Assembly (NCBI GenBank): GCA_944548615.1
Contig: OX155967.1
Span: 22,064,752-22,128,751 of the forward strand
Source: Micropterix aruncella
Taxonomy: Eukaryota > Arthropoda > Insecta > Lepidoptera > Micropterigidae
Direction: 5' to 3'
Length of the DNA stretch: 64,000 nucleotides
Below the pieces are notes generated by a model, which searched no databases, was not told the origin of the DNA, and saw only the letters and a list, made by a program, of their open reading frames with translations. The translations under genes were made by a program, and so were the position numbers. Positions 44,319-54,729 of the stretch are shown piece by piece; the first letter of the stretch is position 1; each line of letters begins with the position of its first letter.

Positions 44319-47300
44319 CTACTCCAATGTATGGAATTCCTCGAAACAAGGTGGTTCCAAACACAGTGGCTTTAAGCACTTCTTACACTGGAACCTGGTT
44401 CTTGGTCCAATCTTACCTGGTACTCGAGGACGACGTAGTTTGCACCAGATACATTGAATTCGCGGAGTACTACCTGCAGCATTGGCAGGTATTAGCTCTG
44501 GGTAATGTCCATGCCCAGAGCCTGAAAAACGTACAGCTGGTAAGCGGACGTCTCTGGTTGGTCGTACATGACTTGCTCGAAGAGGGACATGAGCCAAATG
44601 CTGCTCCATAATCTCTTCAATCAAATTTAATCGAAAGTCCTTGTGAGAAATCATTCTCTTCTCGGGAAAACACTTTCTGAAGACAATGCAACTGTTAAAT
44701 ACAGATACATTGAGGAGTCTCTTGAAAAGTTTCTTGTACCACTTCATATTTTTTTTAGTTTCAACCAGGAAAGGCTCTAGCTGTTGATCCTTCTTGTCAA
44801 CACCACCCATTTTGAGATTGTAGTCCGCAATAAGCGCCGGTCTATAGTGTGATGGACGTCCAGGTCTACCGTCTATTAGTAGAGACTCAGTGGTATGGTA
44901 TGTTGACGTTACGTAAATCTGGTTCTTATCTTGGTAAGCCATCACAACAACATCCCCGGAATGCCGTGCTAGACAAGTGCCTTGATCAACCTTTGCCAGT
45001 TGGAGCAGTGCCGGCACATTTTTGCGCGATCTACGCAAAGTGCCAACACAATCTGTTTTGTTCCGCTTCAGAAACCTTGATAACATAGGCGAATTGAACC
45101 AATTATCCATGTACAAAATATAGCCTTTGTTTAGAAGAGGCTTCATGAGGCGTGCGACAATCTCGGTGCTCTTTGGAAGCGGAGATTGATCAGCGTGATT
45201 TTTACCCGTATAAATATGAAACGACCACAGGTAACCAGTAGTCGATTCGCAAATTTCAAATGTTTTAATGCCGAATTTGGCGGATTTAGTTTTAATGAAC
45301 TGCTTGAAGAGCAGGTTACCTTTCCATAACAGCAACGACTCATCCAACGATATGTCTTGTTCCATCACGTAATTAGTTTGAAACTTTTCGTTGAAGTGAT
45401 CAACCAATGGACCAAGACAGAAAGTCCTGGGTGAGTCGGGCGTGCGGGTAGACTTGTCTACAAAATGAAGGGCTCCGCTTAAATACCAAAAACGGTCTTT
45501 TGATATTAGATTTCTAAACACGGGGTTTTTCAACAGGGGATGATTTGAAAATTTATCATTTTGTGATGGCAGCCTAACAATGCCACTCAAAAGGTAAAAT
45601 GCAAGAAGTATCATTATTTCATGCACATTTGTCTCGTACCAATCTCTAGCAAACCTTTCCGAAGCAGCCGACAGTTCTATAGCATACCGATTAGTTTCCT
45701 GCACGATATGCTCCAGAATTTGATCGTCCCAAAAAGAGCGGAACGCCTCATATTCACTTTGGACCTGAACGGTAGGACCAGCGCGACAATGAAATTCTTC
45801 CCGGCGGCCCCTAAAAGTATCCATAGGGAACCACTGGAATTGCATTGCCGTTCTATCTCCTTCGAACAGTTCCCGCGATATGATGGATTCCGCATCCACT
45901 GACAACTCGTTCTCGTCGCTTTCGTCCGCATTCGTGCCGACGTCCCGCAGCCGCAATAACCTTGCTGTCTCCCTAGCGCGCCGATCACGAGAAACCTTCT
46001 CCGCCTTATCCACTAACTCTTTCAATGGCGCGGGGATGTCTTCATCATTCTTACATACTTCAATAATCGGATCACCTCGACACCACACAGTCTCACCGAG
46101 CACAGCTCTGTTGGCGGCGTGCCTACCGCCTCTAAACCCCCTCGACCCCGCCGCCGCTCGCCCCCGTCGCCCCCCGCCGGCTGCCCGCCCCCGGCGCCCG
46201 GCGCCCGCCGCGCCGCCTCGCCCGCCAGCCACTGCGCCGCCTCCTTCGCCAGCCGCCGCGCCGGCCCGTCCGCTGCCCGCCGCTCCGCCCCGTGCGCCGG
46301 CTCTCAAGCGCCGCCCGCCCGCTGCTCTCCCCTGGACTCGCCCCGCCGCCGCCAAAGGGACGCTGAAAATTCAAATTTAAACAATGATGTTAGCTTACTG
46401 CAGATGCTGTTTTGAGTTGTGGAACGTTAAGAGAAGCTTTAGATGAAATCACAAAATGGACTCAAGTCTGGGTTATTAAAATCAACCCTAAGAAATGCAT
46501 CTCGGTATAACGATAACGGACAACTAGAAATGGGCAAACCATATTGAAAACATCGTAAAACGGGCAAACTCACTTCTATATTTGGTAAAGAAAGCTTTTC
46601 AAGTATTGACGATACAGACATTTCAAAAAATTAACAAAACCTACAGTCGTCCTCTGATTGAGTATTGTTTTCAAATCTGGAATCCTTATTTTGCCAAGGA
46701 CATCGACCCGCTTGAAAGTATACAACGTAGAGCGACAAAACTGCCAAAAACCTTAAGAAAAACACCCTATGAACGTAGATTAAAAATCCTCAAACTGACA
46801 ACTCTGGAGCGACGGAGATGCAGAGGAGATCTCATAGAGACATACAAAATACTGAGGCAACACTATGACTGCCTAGAGTTGGAAAGCATGTTTGTGTTCA
46901 ATTCAAACCGTCACTTAAGAGGTCACAGCCTGAAACCGCCGAGCGACCGAGATGCCAATGGGGTTCAAAAATCTGGAATACGCAGAACGACTCCGCAGAT
47001 TGCAGCTGCCTACACTTAAGGATCGTCGGACCAGGGGTGACCTCGTTGAAACATATAAGATCCTCAACGAATGCTACAATTGCCCCTAAATTGCAATTGC
47101 CAACATAAATTTCAATAAATTTGTTTGTGATCGTTTTGTGAATTTCTGAAAACTTACTCGATGGTGAAAACAAAGTAAAAATAAGATAACCTTTAACTGG
47201 TGACGAGCGTTATAGTGCGCTTATATAGGAGAGATTATGGGAGAACGAAGACACGTGCGACCCCGTCGCACTTACGACGCACAATGGCAAATGTAGTCTG

Positions 47301-50300
47301 GCCGCTTCGGTTAATTCTCGCGTTTGTACTTTGTCTACTGTCTTGATGTACCTACCCCCACCAATCGATCGATCAAAAAGTCAATATAAAATGAATAAGT
47401 TCTAACCTTAGAGCACTCGGCGACCAAACAGAGGCAGGTGATGATGTGCCAGAGCCAGCGGGCGAAGACCGAAGAGCGCGCAACGGAGACCTCTGGAAAG
47501 TAAGAATATTCCGCCTTTACTATATTTGCTATATAAGGATTACAAAATATGGTGCGTGTATGTATGTGTGGGTGTGTGTATCTGTAGTGCGAATGTGCTT
47601 GTGAGTGCTTGTGCATGCTAATTCAATCCGATCTGATAATCAGCTTTTCACGTACTTCCTTAACAAAGGATCGACTATTCTGATGGTTAAATATGTCAAT
47701 ATCGTTAAAGCATACATTGTATGCATACATAACGCGCGGCAATAACGAATTGGAACCATAGTTAGTGTTGAACCTTGGTACGTAAAAAGTTGAGTGAGCA
47801 CGTGCGAGTCGGGAAGGCGCTCATATGCTCACCCTACTCCGGAGGTATGAACTGTCCAACCCAGTATGAACACTTGTAGCAATTTTTTTAATATTATCTT
47901 TTATATTACTTGTAATTTCTTCTTATAATGATTATTTATTATGATTATTTTCTTTAATTATGATTGTTTGCTTTGCTACTATTGGCCCCACTTTGGGCAC
48001 CATTTTGTAGCGAATTATTTTTTATTTACATTACTTATTGTTGTTGCTTCTATTGGCCCCACTTTGGGCACGCCATTTTGTAGCAATTTTTTTTAAATTT
48101 ATCTTTTTATTTTCTTTTATTGTTATATTTAATTTCTTGTTATATTGTTTGAGTCTATGGATTATAATTTTAATATCTATGCTAATCAATCTTCAACCAA
48201 TCTTCAAACAACCTTCAAACAGCCCCACCAATTGGGAGACATTTGTAGCGTATAACTTTTATTTTTATATTATTACTTACTTAGACGTGCGCGCGATGTG
48301 TCATCAGCGATAAGCGCTTGATGAAGAAGATAAAATTGAACGGAGAAGTGACTAAACGAAGAGGAAGATGCTAATATATGTATAAAGATATTCAAAGTAT
48401 GCAGAGAATAAGATTTCAAGTGGATAGCCCTGTTTCCTCTTGTACGCGCTCCTTCATATGTGAATTTCTCCTGTCCTGACTAAAATGTATTCTCCAAAAG
48501 AAGAAGAAGAATAATAAGGAGTATTCTATGTGTCTAGACCAATTTGTTAGACCCTTATGCACTTGGTTTTAGATAGTTTGAATCAATTTGAGGTTTATAT
48601 GTTAAGATCGGCTTGTAACCTACACTTTTAAGATCTCGTCTTGATGAGAAATATTGATTTTTGATGTTCTATGACACAATTCTTATCTAGTGGATTATCA
48701 AAGGTGTTCTATAGTTAAATACTTCCAGATCAATGTATGCTAATAGTTTTAAGTCACTTTCTCAATATCGGTTGACGATTGCTCCAATCAGCTGAGATTT
48801 TTTTATTTTTTAAGGTACTTATAAGTACGATATTTGTCATTACTGAATATCCGACATCGTTTGATTTGTCGATGCACTATTTATCACACTGACGGATGCT
48901 ACAGTCTTCCGTCAGGGCGTTGTGAACTCAGGAGTTATTTTTTTTATATATTTATTGGATCACGAGATAAATTTATACCAAGGCGCCAATCTCGCGTATT
49001 CCTTTACTGCGTTCGTTCATCCGTTAGTGCTGCATCTGATCTATCGAATCAATTTCTAATTATGATTTAGCTCAGTCTATTTAGTTTTATTTTATTTAGT
49101 GGTTTATTGCTATTACGCTTCATTTTTAACGAATATATAAACGTTTTATTGTTTTATTGAGTTTTAATCTTATTTTAATACATTTTATATTCTCTTGTCG
49201 GCATTTTTACAGTTATCTGCTTATCGACGGTAACATTTCTCGCTTTTCTTTTCCGCTAGATGTCGCTACAAGTTTTGAAATTGATTTAAATTTTAGGATA
49301 ATGAATGAATCGACTAATTACTACTTTTACGCTTTGAAGACCATTCACCTTGCCTTCCCGTTGCTGCGTATAGATGGCAATAGGTGTACTTACTTGGCAT
49401 GGTTTGGTTTAGATATTAAGTATTCTATTTGACAGGAGGCGTTCGATTTTATATCATTACACACTTTTATGTAGAAACGACATATCTGATACTACTCGCC
49501 GGTCCTCTAATGTCTCTAAACCGTAGCGTTGCAGACCTTCAGCGTACGACAAGCCGCTGGAAAATAAGCGGTAATTTAGATGACGTATAAATCGTTTTTG
49601 AATACGCTCAATCCTCAGCTTGTATGTAGCATACTGTGGAGACCAAATATTAGAAGCAAATTCAAGCAGGCTGCGTACGTATGCAACATAAACCGTTGTC
49701 AAAGAATGAGTGTTTTTAAGAGGTCTACAAACTCTCATGATAAAACCGAGGGTGCTGTAAGCCCTGTTGACGACTGAATCAATGTGCTTATTCATAAAAG
49801 CTTGCGATCTAAGATGACTCCTAGATCACGCACTCGATCTACTTCCAGAATTTCATCATTGCCAATTGTATATTTAAAGTTAATTATATATAAAAGTCAA
49901 TTGTCTATGTATATTGTAATTATAATAAAAGCCAATTGTATATAAAAGAGCTATTAGCTCAACATGATTGACACGATCAAAGGCCTTTGAGAAGTCAGTA
50001 TATATCGCGTCCACCTGAATACGCCGATCCATACGTCCCAAAGTATAATCAGTAAAATGAGCGAGGTTTGTAACAACCGACCGATTTTTAAGAAACCCGT
50101 GTTGGTGCTCTGTGAACGAGCTAGCGAGAGCTTGATATAGCTATATAGATAATGCTTTATTTAAGAGAAAGTAGTACAAAAATTATGTCTTAAAAACTAC
50201 CCAACTAGGTGCACGTACTAGGGTAGATTCTTTTCTTTTAAATTAAGATGCGCACGTAATTTTATACTGCAATTATAGAACTATGGTAATATTTTACTTG

Positions 50301-51766
50301 TTTATATAATATTTAACATTATACATATAATATTCTCATTTATACATAAATATATACATTTACCTACTTCTATTATTTACATACTATTATTATTTACATA
50401 CATTTGCATTTACGTACATGTATTTATTAGTAATCGAAGGGGGAGTGAATGGGTGGCAAGGTGAACGCTCACATGTGGCAAGACAGCTGTCCTAAACCTA
50501 CCACAGCCGGTTCGTAAGTCCGGAATCCACTGCTCACCCCCCAGAAGTGTAAAAAAATAGTATTATGATGGGCCCGACTCCGGTCGGTGAATTCCATGGC
50601 AGCTCCGTTTGTATTTATTTATTATAATTGATTAAATTGATAACGTCGTTTTAAACGAGGATATTTTAGTCAGTTTCCCCTGGAAATCTACCTTCTGGCG
50701 CTCCTATACGGTCTGCGCACCGTGCGGCATAAGCCAATCGATCGCGCACTCTGACTAACAGTCAGGGGAGTCTGGAAGCAGTACTGTTTCCTATAGAGCG
50801 GGGGTGGTTGCGGACCTTACGGCGACTGCTCTTGAAACGACCATCGGCAACCCGATCCTGGGTAAACAGCCTGGCAAAGGATGCCGTGGTCCGCGATAGA
50901 TTCGGTTTACACCGTCTCACCGCTTCGTAAGGGAGAGGACCGCGCAAGCGACCTCGAACTCTCGAATCTGGTCGCAATTGGAAGTAAGGGCGTGAGTGTA
51001 AGCCCGTTGGGTTACACTTCTGGCTATCTCGCGGTTAAGGCGTTGGCCTCTTACGGCTGTTATAAGTTCCACTATGATATAATATTGATATTGGAAAATA
51101 TTAATATAATATTGTATTTCTAAAATAAATAAATATTTGTATTTCTTACCTCTCTGTAGCTTGGAGAGAGGAAATGGTCCGGCCAGTAGTAGGCCGTGCC
51201 GGGCGGCGAGCGCTGTTCAGTCCTGGGCGGCGGGCGGCGAATCGTCGGCCTCTTGAACGGCGACGGCGTCTGAGGCTCGGCAGCCGACGCGCCGGCACTG
51301 GTCGATGGTTGCGGCTCAGCCGACGCGCCGGCACTTGTGGACGGTTGCGGGTCCGCCGAGGACGGTGACGAGTGACTATCGAAAGATAAAAACACAATAA
51401 ATAAATTGACTGATACTGTCTGACAGTCTGACTAGAGACTGACATATATACTTACAATTGTCGGAGAGTACCACCTGGGCTCTGCCAATCTATCGGCAAG
51501 TCGTTGAGATCGAGATGGCCCTCGATTTCAACGGCTTGCCGATCGATTGGCAGATCTATCGCCTGCGATGTGGCATCGAGACGTTCCTCGATATCAACAT
51601 CGCAGGGGACGTAGGCGTAATCGTCGTCCAATTCATCGTCACCGTCCTCGTAACAAAATACCGGACCCGCTTCCTCGTCTGAATATTCGGACACGGACCC
51701 CTCCAGGAGCTCCATGAAGGCACGAGGAGGGGTCCGATCAGGGCTTAGATTGAATCTTCTTGACAT
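44319..51766 (-). CDS. piggyBac-like transposase, probably three exons
   Basis: The main exon (44319 to about 46362) encodes the DDE domain without stops. Numbering from its first ATG (46355), the catalytic aspartates are Asp338 (SLDESLLLWKG), Asp417 (YMDNWFNSPML) and Asp520 (KMGGVDKKDQ). A C-terminal cysteine-rich finger (CIWCK, CKKC, CLEPPC, about 625-672) is typical of piggyBac. Upstream on the same strand are exon 1 (51766-51456, starts MSRRFNLSPDR, acidic) and exon 2 (51375-51150, Ser/Pro-rich). They join in phase across GTAAGT and TTTCGATAG, and exon 2 ends at a strong donor AGAG|GTAAGA. The acceptor GAATTTTCAG before 46362 would enter the wrong frame. Either another acceptor (GAGTCCAG near 46335, in phase) is used or an indel lies in the GC-rich start. 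The transposase would excise and insert TTAA-flanked elements. Confidence 0.78.
46130..46362 (-). repeat. GC-rich low-complexity start of transposase main exon
   Basis: About 230 bp of very high GC in an AT-rich region, encoding Ala/Gly/Arg repeats on the minus strand and Pro/Ala/Arg on the other. All frames are long here because stops are rare, so the open N-terminus of the transposase is not proof of coding. Confidence 0.8.
46425..47025 (+). pseudogene. LINE reverse transcriptase C-terminal fragment 1
   Basis: The plus strand first encodes EALDEITKWTQVWVIKINPK then KC, a thumb-proximal LINE segment. After stops and a frame change it encodes RPLIEYCFQIWNPYFAKDID, ESIQRRATK and RRRCRGDLIETYKIL (46640-46870), which is typical of CR1/jockey-superfamily reverse transcriptases. 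There are no endonuclease or palm motifs. It lies inside the transposase intron. Confidence 0.8.
47026..47874. other. unassigned intronic stretch
   Basis: A further short partial match to the LINE motif (RLRRLQLPTLKDRRTRGDLV-like, about 46985-47060) precedes sequence with no recognised gene. The frame at 47335-47616 is a GT-repeat artefact. Confidence 0.4.
47875..48250 (-). repeat. array of LTR-end plus primer-site-like modules
   Basis: TGTAGC starts occur at 47875, 48006, 48079 and 48244. Each of the last three is preceded by CATTT and a tRNA-Lys-3'-end-like sequence: 47984-48002 (GGCCCCACTTTGGGCACCA), 48055-48075 and 48222-48241. Read on the minus strand, each junction looks like LTR end, 3-4 bp, then primer binding site. 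CTTCAAACAGCCCCAC is shared with the D LTR module, so this is a related LTR family. Confidence 0.6.
48251..49440. other. unassigned stretch, possibly LTR-derived
   Basis: It follows the last TGTAGC module, so it may be the remainder of a reverse-oriented LTR, but no second copy or end was found. Open frames at 48834-49070 and 49157-49432 show no domain. Confidence 0.3.
49441..50120 (-). pseudogene. LINE reverse transcriptase fragment 2, internally deleted
   Basis: On the minus strand the palm segment HQHGFLKNRSVVTNLAHFTD and YTDFSKAFDRVNH (about 50110-49960) is followed, after a deletion replaced by short AT-rich sequence, by DRVRDLGVILDRKL and the C-terminal HIDSVVNRAYSTLGFIMRVC, LLEFASNIWSPQY and ERIQKRFIRHL blocks (49795-49460). 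The FxDD catalytic block is lost in the deletion. It is a jockey/CR1-type LINE remnant. Confidence 0.8.
50121..51149. other. unassigned intronic stretch
   Basis: AT-rich to about 50430, then two GC-richer blocks (50440-50600 and 50700-51065) of transposon-like appearance without a recognisable domain. Confidence 0.3.
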
Positions 51767-52873
51767 CTAAAAAAACAAAAACACATTTTTTAAGAAAAAA
51801 GTCAAAATAGTCATCCCAATGCGTCTGTGCTTTTGACCGTTGAGGAGTTCCTCGCCCGTGAGTCAACCATGGGCGCAGCTACAGGCGAGCCCGTCACTTC
51901 AGGGAGTTATAAAGATATTAGATCGTTTTGACTGGTCAGGTGAGCATAGAGAAGCTTTAGGACGAAACAGTCCAATTTTTTCTCAGTAAATAAGCCCAAA
52001 TTTTGAAAAAACTTTTATGTTACTGCTGCATTTTTTATTTATTTATGCATGATAAGTTTTATGTTATTTTAGTTTCACTATAAAATCCAATATTCAAATA
52101 TACAAATTTCTTCAAAAATAAAATATCGAAAAAAAAATTTTCGTCGGCTTTTTTTTTTAGTTCATTATCGATAGAAATACTAAGTTTCACTATACACATT
52201 GAGAAATATCGCTTTTTGCCGCCAAATTACAAACTCAAAAAAACTGGTGACAGTTTCAAACACTTTGTATTCACAAAATACGTTTAATCCTATGATTATT
52301 TTTGATGTAAATGAAGTAATAACTATTTAATTAGCGAAATAAACAAATATTACGTCATATCAAGTGATATTTCGTCGTTTCAAAAGTGTGACGAAAATTA
52401 CCAGCCATTTTGATAAACAAGGCGCCTGGCCGCACAAAGTTTTTCACTCGAAAACAAATGAAGAAAAGGAAATGGGCTACGCACAATAAGTAATGCTCGT
52501 TGATTAAGAGTTTTAGAAAGGAAATCACTCACTTTTAATCACCAAATCACACAAAATCGCACAAAAAATCACTTTTTAGTGTAGCCGGCTCGCGTCGCAG
52601 TTCGTCGGTCACACGTCGGTCAGAAATGATGTCATCGATGTTTTTGTAAGGGACGTAGTTATTCATAATCCTATGATCGCATGCGGCAATCGAGCAATTT
52701 CACAGTGAGACATATTTGGCTATATTATGGCATCATTCGATAGAATATACAATCGCATTTCGAAATTTAAACGACATTTTCGTAAGAGCCGAGCGCTATA
52801 TCCAGTAGTGGACGTTTCGGAAATTAGGCGGCCGCCATTCATGTCCCCAAATGGATGTTACGTGCTCAGCGGG
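51767..52873 (-). promoter_or_regulatory. promoter side and right terminus of the piggyBac-like element
   Basis: Non-coding sequence upstream of the transposase ATG. The last 70 bases (CATGTCCCCAAATGGATGTT then ACGTGCTCAGCGGG) match, inverted, the left end of the 1405-bp elements. The promoter should lie here, but no clear TATA/initiator pair was singled out. Confidence 0.55.
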
Positions 52874-53955
52874 TTAAATATGTTCAATGTCAATTTATAT
52901 TGAAACATGAATCGTAATGTTACATACAACAATAAAATTACTTATAACTAACATACTGTCAACTAGTCGATGGCGTTCCAGTGATATAATGAATTTAAAT
53001 GACCGCAGTCGCTAATGCCCGATATAAACTACGACCTGGTTACCTTCCAGTCCACTGGTTGTCCATATGGTTTTCGTTCTATTATTTCTATTAATACTAT
53101 TCCTCCCCGTTATCCGTGGAACCCCATCAATCAGTCAAAACAAAAAAACCTTAATACAATATAATCTACAATTTTCCTTATCTTTAAATTTAATCTAACA
53201 TTCAGTATAATTCGAATGTTTCCTTAACTAGTTTCCAAATTAAGAGCACATTTATATAATGGCTGGTGTCTGAATCAATGGAGTTAGAAAGGCTAACTCT
53301 CTTCCAAATTAAATGAGAGTCTGTCTAGAGGTTTACCTCGTATAATTATCAACGACTCTTCCTGTCAATCGATGTTAAATGACTCATTTTTAGTTAACGT
53401 GCAAATATGTAGAAATCACGCATTTACGTTACTACTACTTATCATTTCTAATAATTTCCAACAAACCCCCCAAAACTCTAATATTTATAACCCCAAAAAA
53501 TATACAACAATGACAATATTGGTTGCTAGCTTCGGCCCAAATAATTAAATAACGCCAGCTTCGGCAAAATAAACTTACATATTTTTAGTACATCTTTGCC
53601 GACAATGACTCTCGGCTATACTTCCCGTATTTACAGCTGCATTGCACAATTATGCACTTATAACTAAATGTCAATCTTCGATGTGTTGTTGCATTCCTAG
53701 AAATCTGCCATACCACGACGAATGTCTTTTTAGAAACCCCAACCTCTTCGCTATCGTACTGCAATTCCAAGCCGTTACTGCGTTCTCGTCAATGTTAATT
53801 GTATTTCACCGCTATGTTATGCACCTCCGAAGAACGCTCGCAATGTTGTGATATATTAATCTGACTTTGCCTCGTCGCCATCTTTGATATAACTTCCGTA
53901 TTGCAACCCGACGAAATCTCGTACTTCTATTTTATTTGAAATGTTGGATTTTTAC

Positions 53956-54729
53956 ATGCCAACTCGCGTAGCTCTCTCGATTCACATTTTTAGCACTGGA
54001 TTTTCAATTATTTGTTCGTTTTAGTGTCTTTGTAAAAAGCGCCTCAATGACGAGTGCGATAAAGCGTTTCTGTGATGTACGATCTGCACACTTTATACGA
54101 ATTTAAATGAACTGGGCACTAAGATGCTTCACAGCATCTCAGTGCCCTTATTTTAAACTGTTTTATCCTCACATCTGAGCCCCAAGATATACTTTTCTTT
54201 CCCAAACTTTCGCAGCTTTAGTGCGTGCAACTAAAATTTCTTAATGGATGCCGGAAGCAACACGTCCATCCCTTTTATAACACCCCTATCGATATGACCT
54301 TTTTTCAATAATTTAACCCACAACTATTGACTAATCAATCATAAAACGATCTGATTTATCTATTTTTTCGTTAATTAATGCTCTGCTACATTGCTAACAA
54401 GCGAATTTCTTAACGATAATTCGTGCTTCTACTTCTACACATGATTTTAAGTATTTAATTTACGTATTATGAGAAATTGATGTTTCATATTCGGCGGGAA
54501 ATCTTCATACTTTGACCTGACCTTGCCGCCTTTCTTTCGCGTCGTTTCCGCTTTCGCATTTGAAAGCGAAATAATATAACTATTTTATTTCAATTTTATT
54601 TATTGCTAGTATTTTTATCTAGTAATTCCTTTATTTTAATTAAGTGTTTCTAAATTTCCTCAATTTAACTATTAATTTTTTATTTTGACTGGCAATTATT
54701 CGGTGAAAATTCTTTTGGACATCATTGAT
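53956..54729. repeat. segment present only in the right LTR of D
   Basis: About 770 bp absent from the left LTR, where TTTTTACA joins nearly directly to CTGCTTTCCCTCA. No target duplication or inverted ends are evident, so a deletion in the left copy is at least as likely as an insertion here. It contains a GC-richer patch and no gene. Confidence 0.6.

Larger units (their letters stand above)
41178..52873 (-). mobile_element. piggyBac-like transposon, 11.7 kb, with transposase
   Basis: TTAA at 41174-41177 and 52874-52877. The ends are CCCCTCCTGTTGCGAGGTAA and, inverted, CCCGCTGAGCACGTAACATC. The host sequence on both sides is the D LTR, whose left copy shows the empty site. The transposase is on the minus strand (44319-51766). 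A large intron holds LINE fragments and LTR-derived modules, which explains the unusual length; piggyBac elements are usually 2-3 kb. The same termini bound the two 1405-bp elements, so this copy is a plausible source of their transposase. Confidence 0.87.

Noticed and set aside
46119..46415. Pro/Arg-rich plus-strand frames opposite the piggyBac exon start
   Set aside because: High GC removes stops from all frames, and the minus strand continues into a real transposase.
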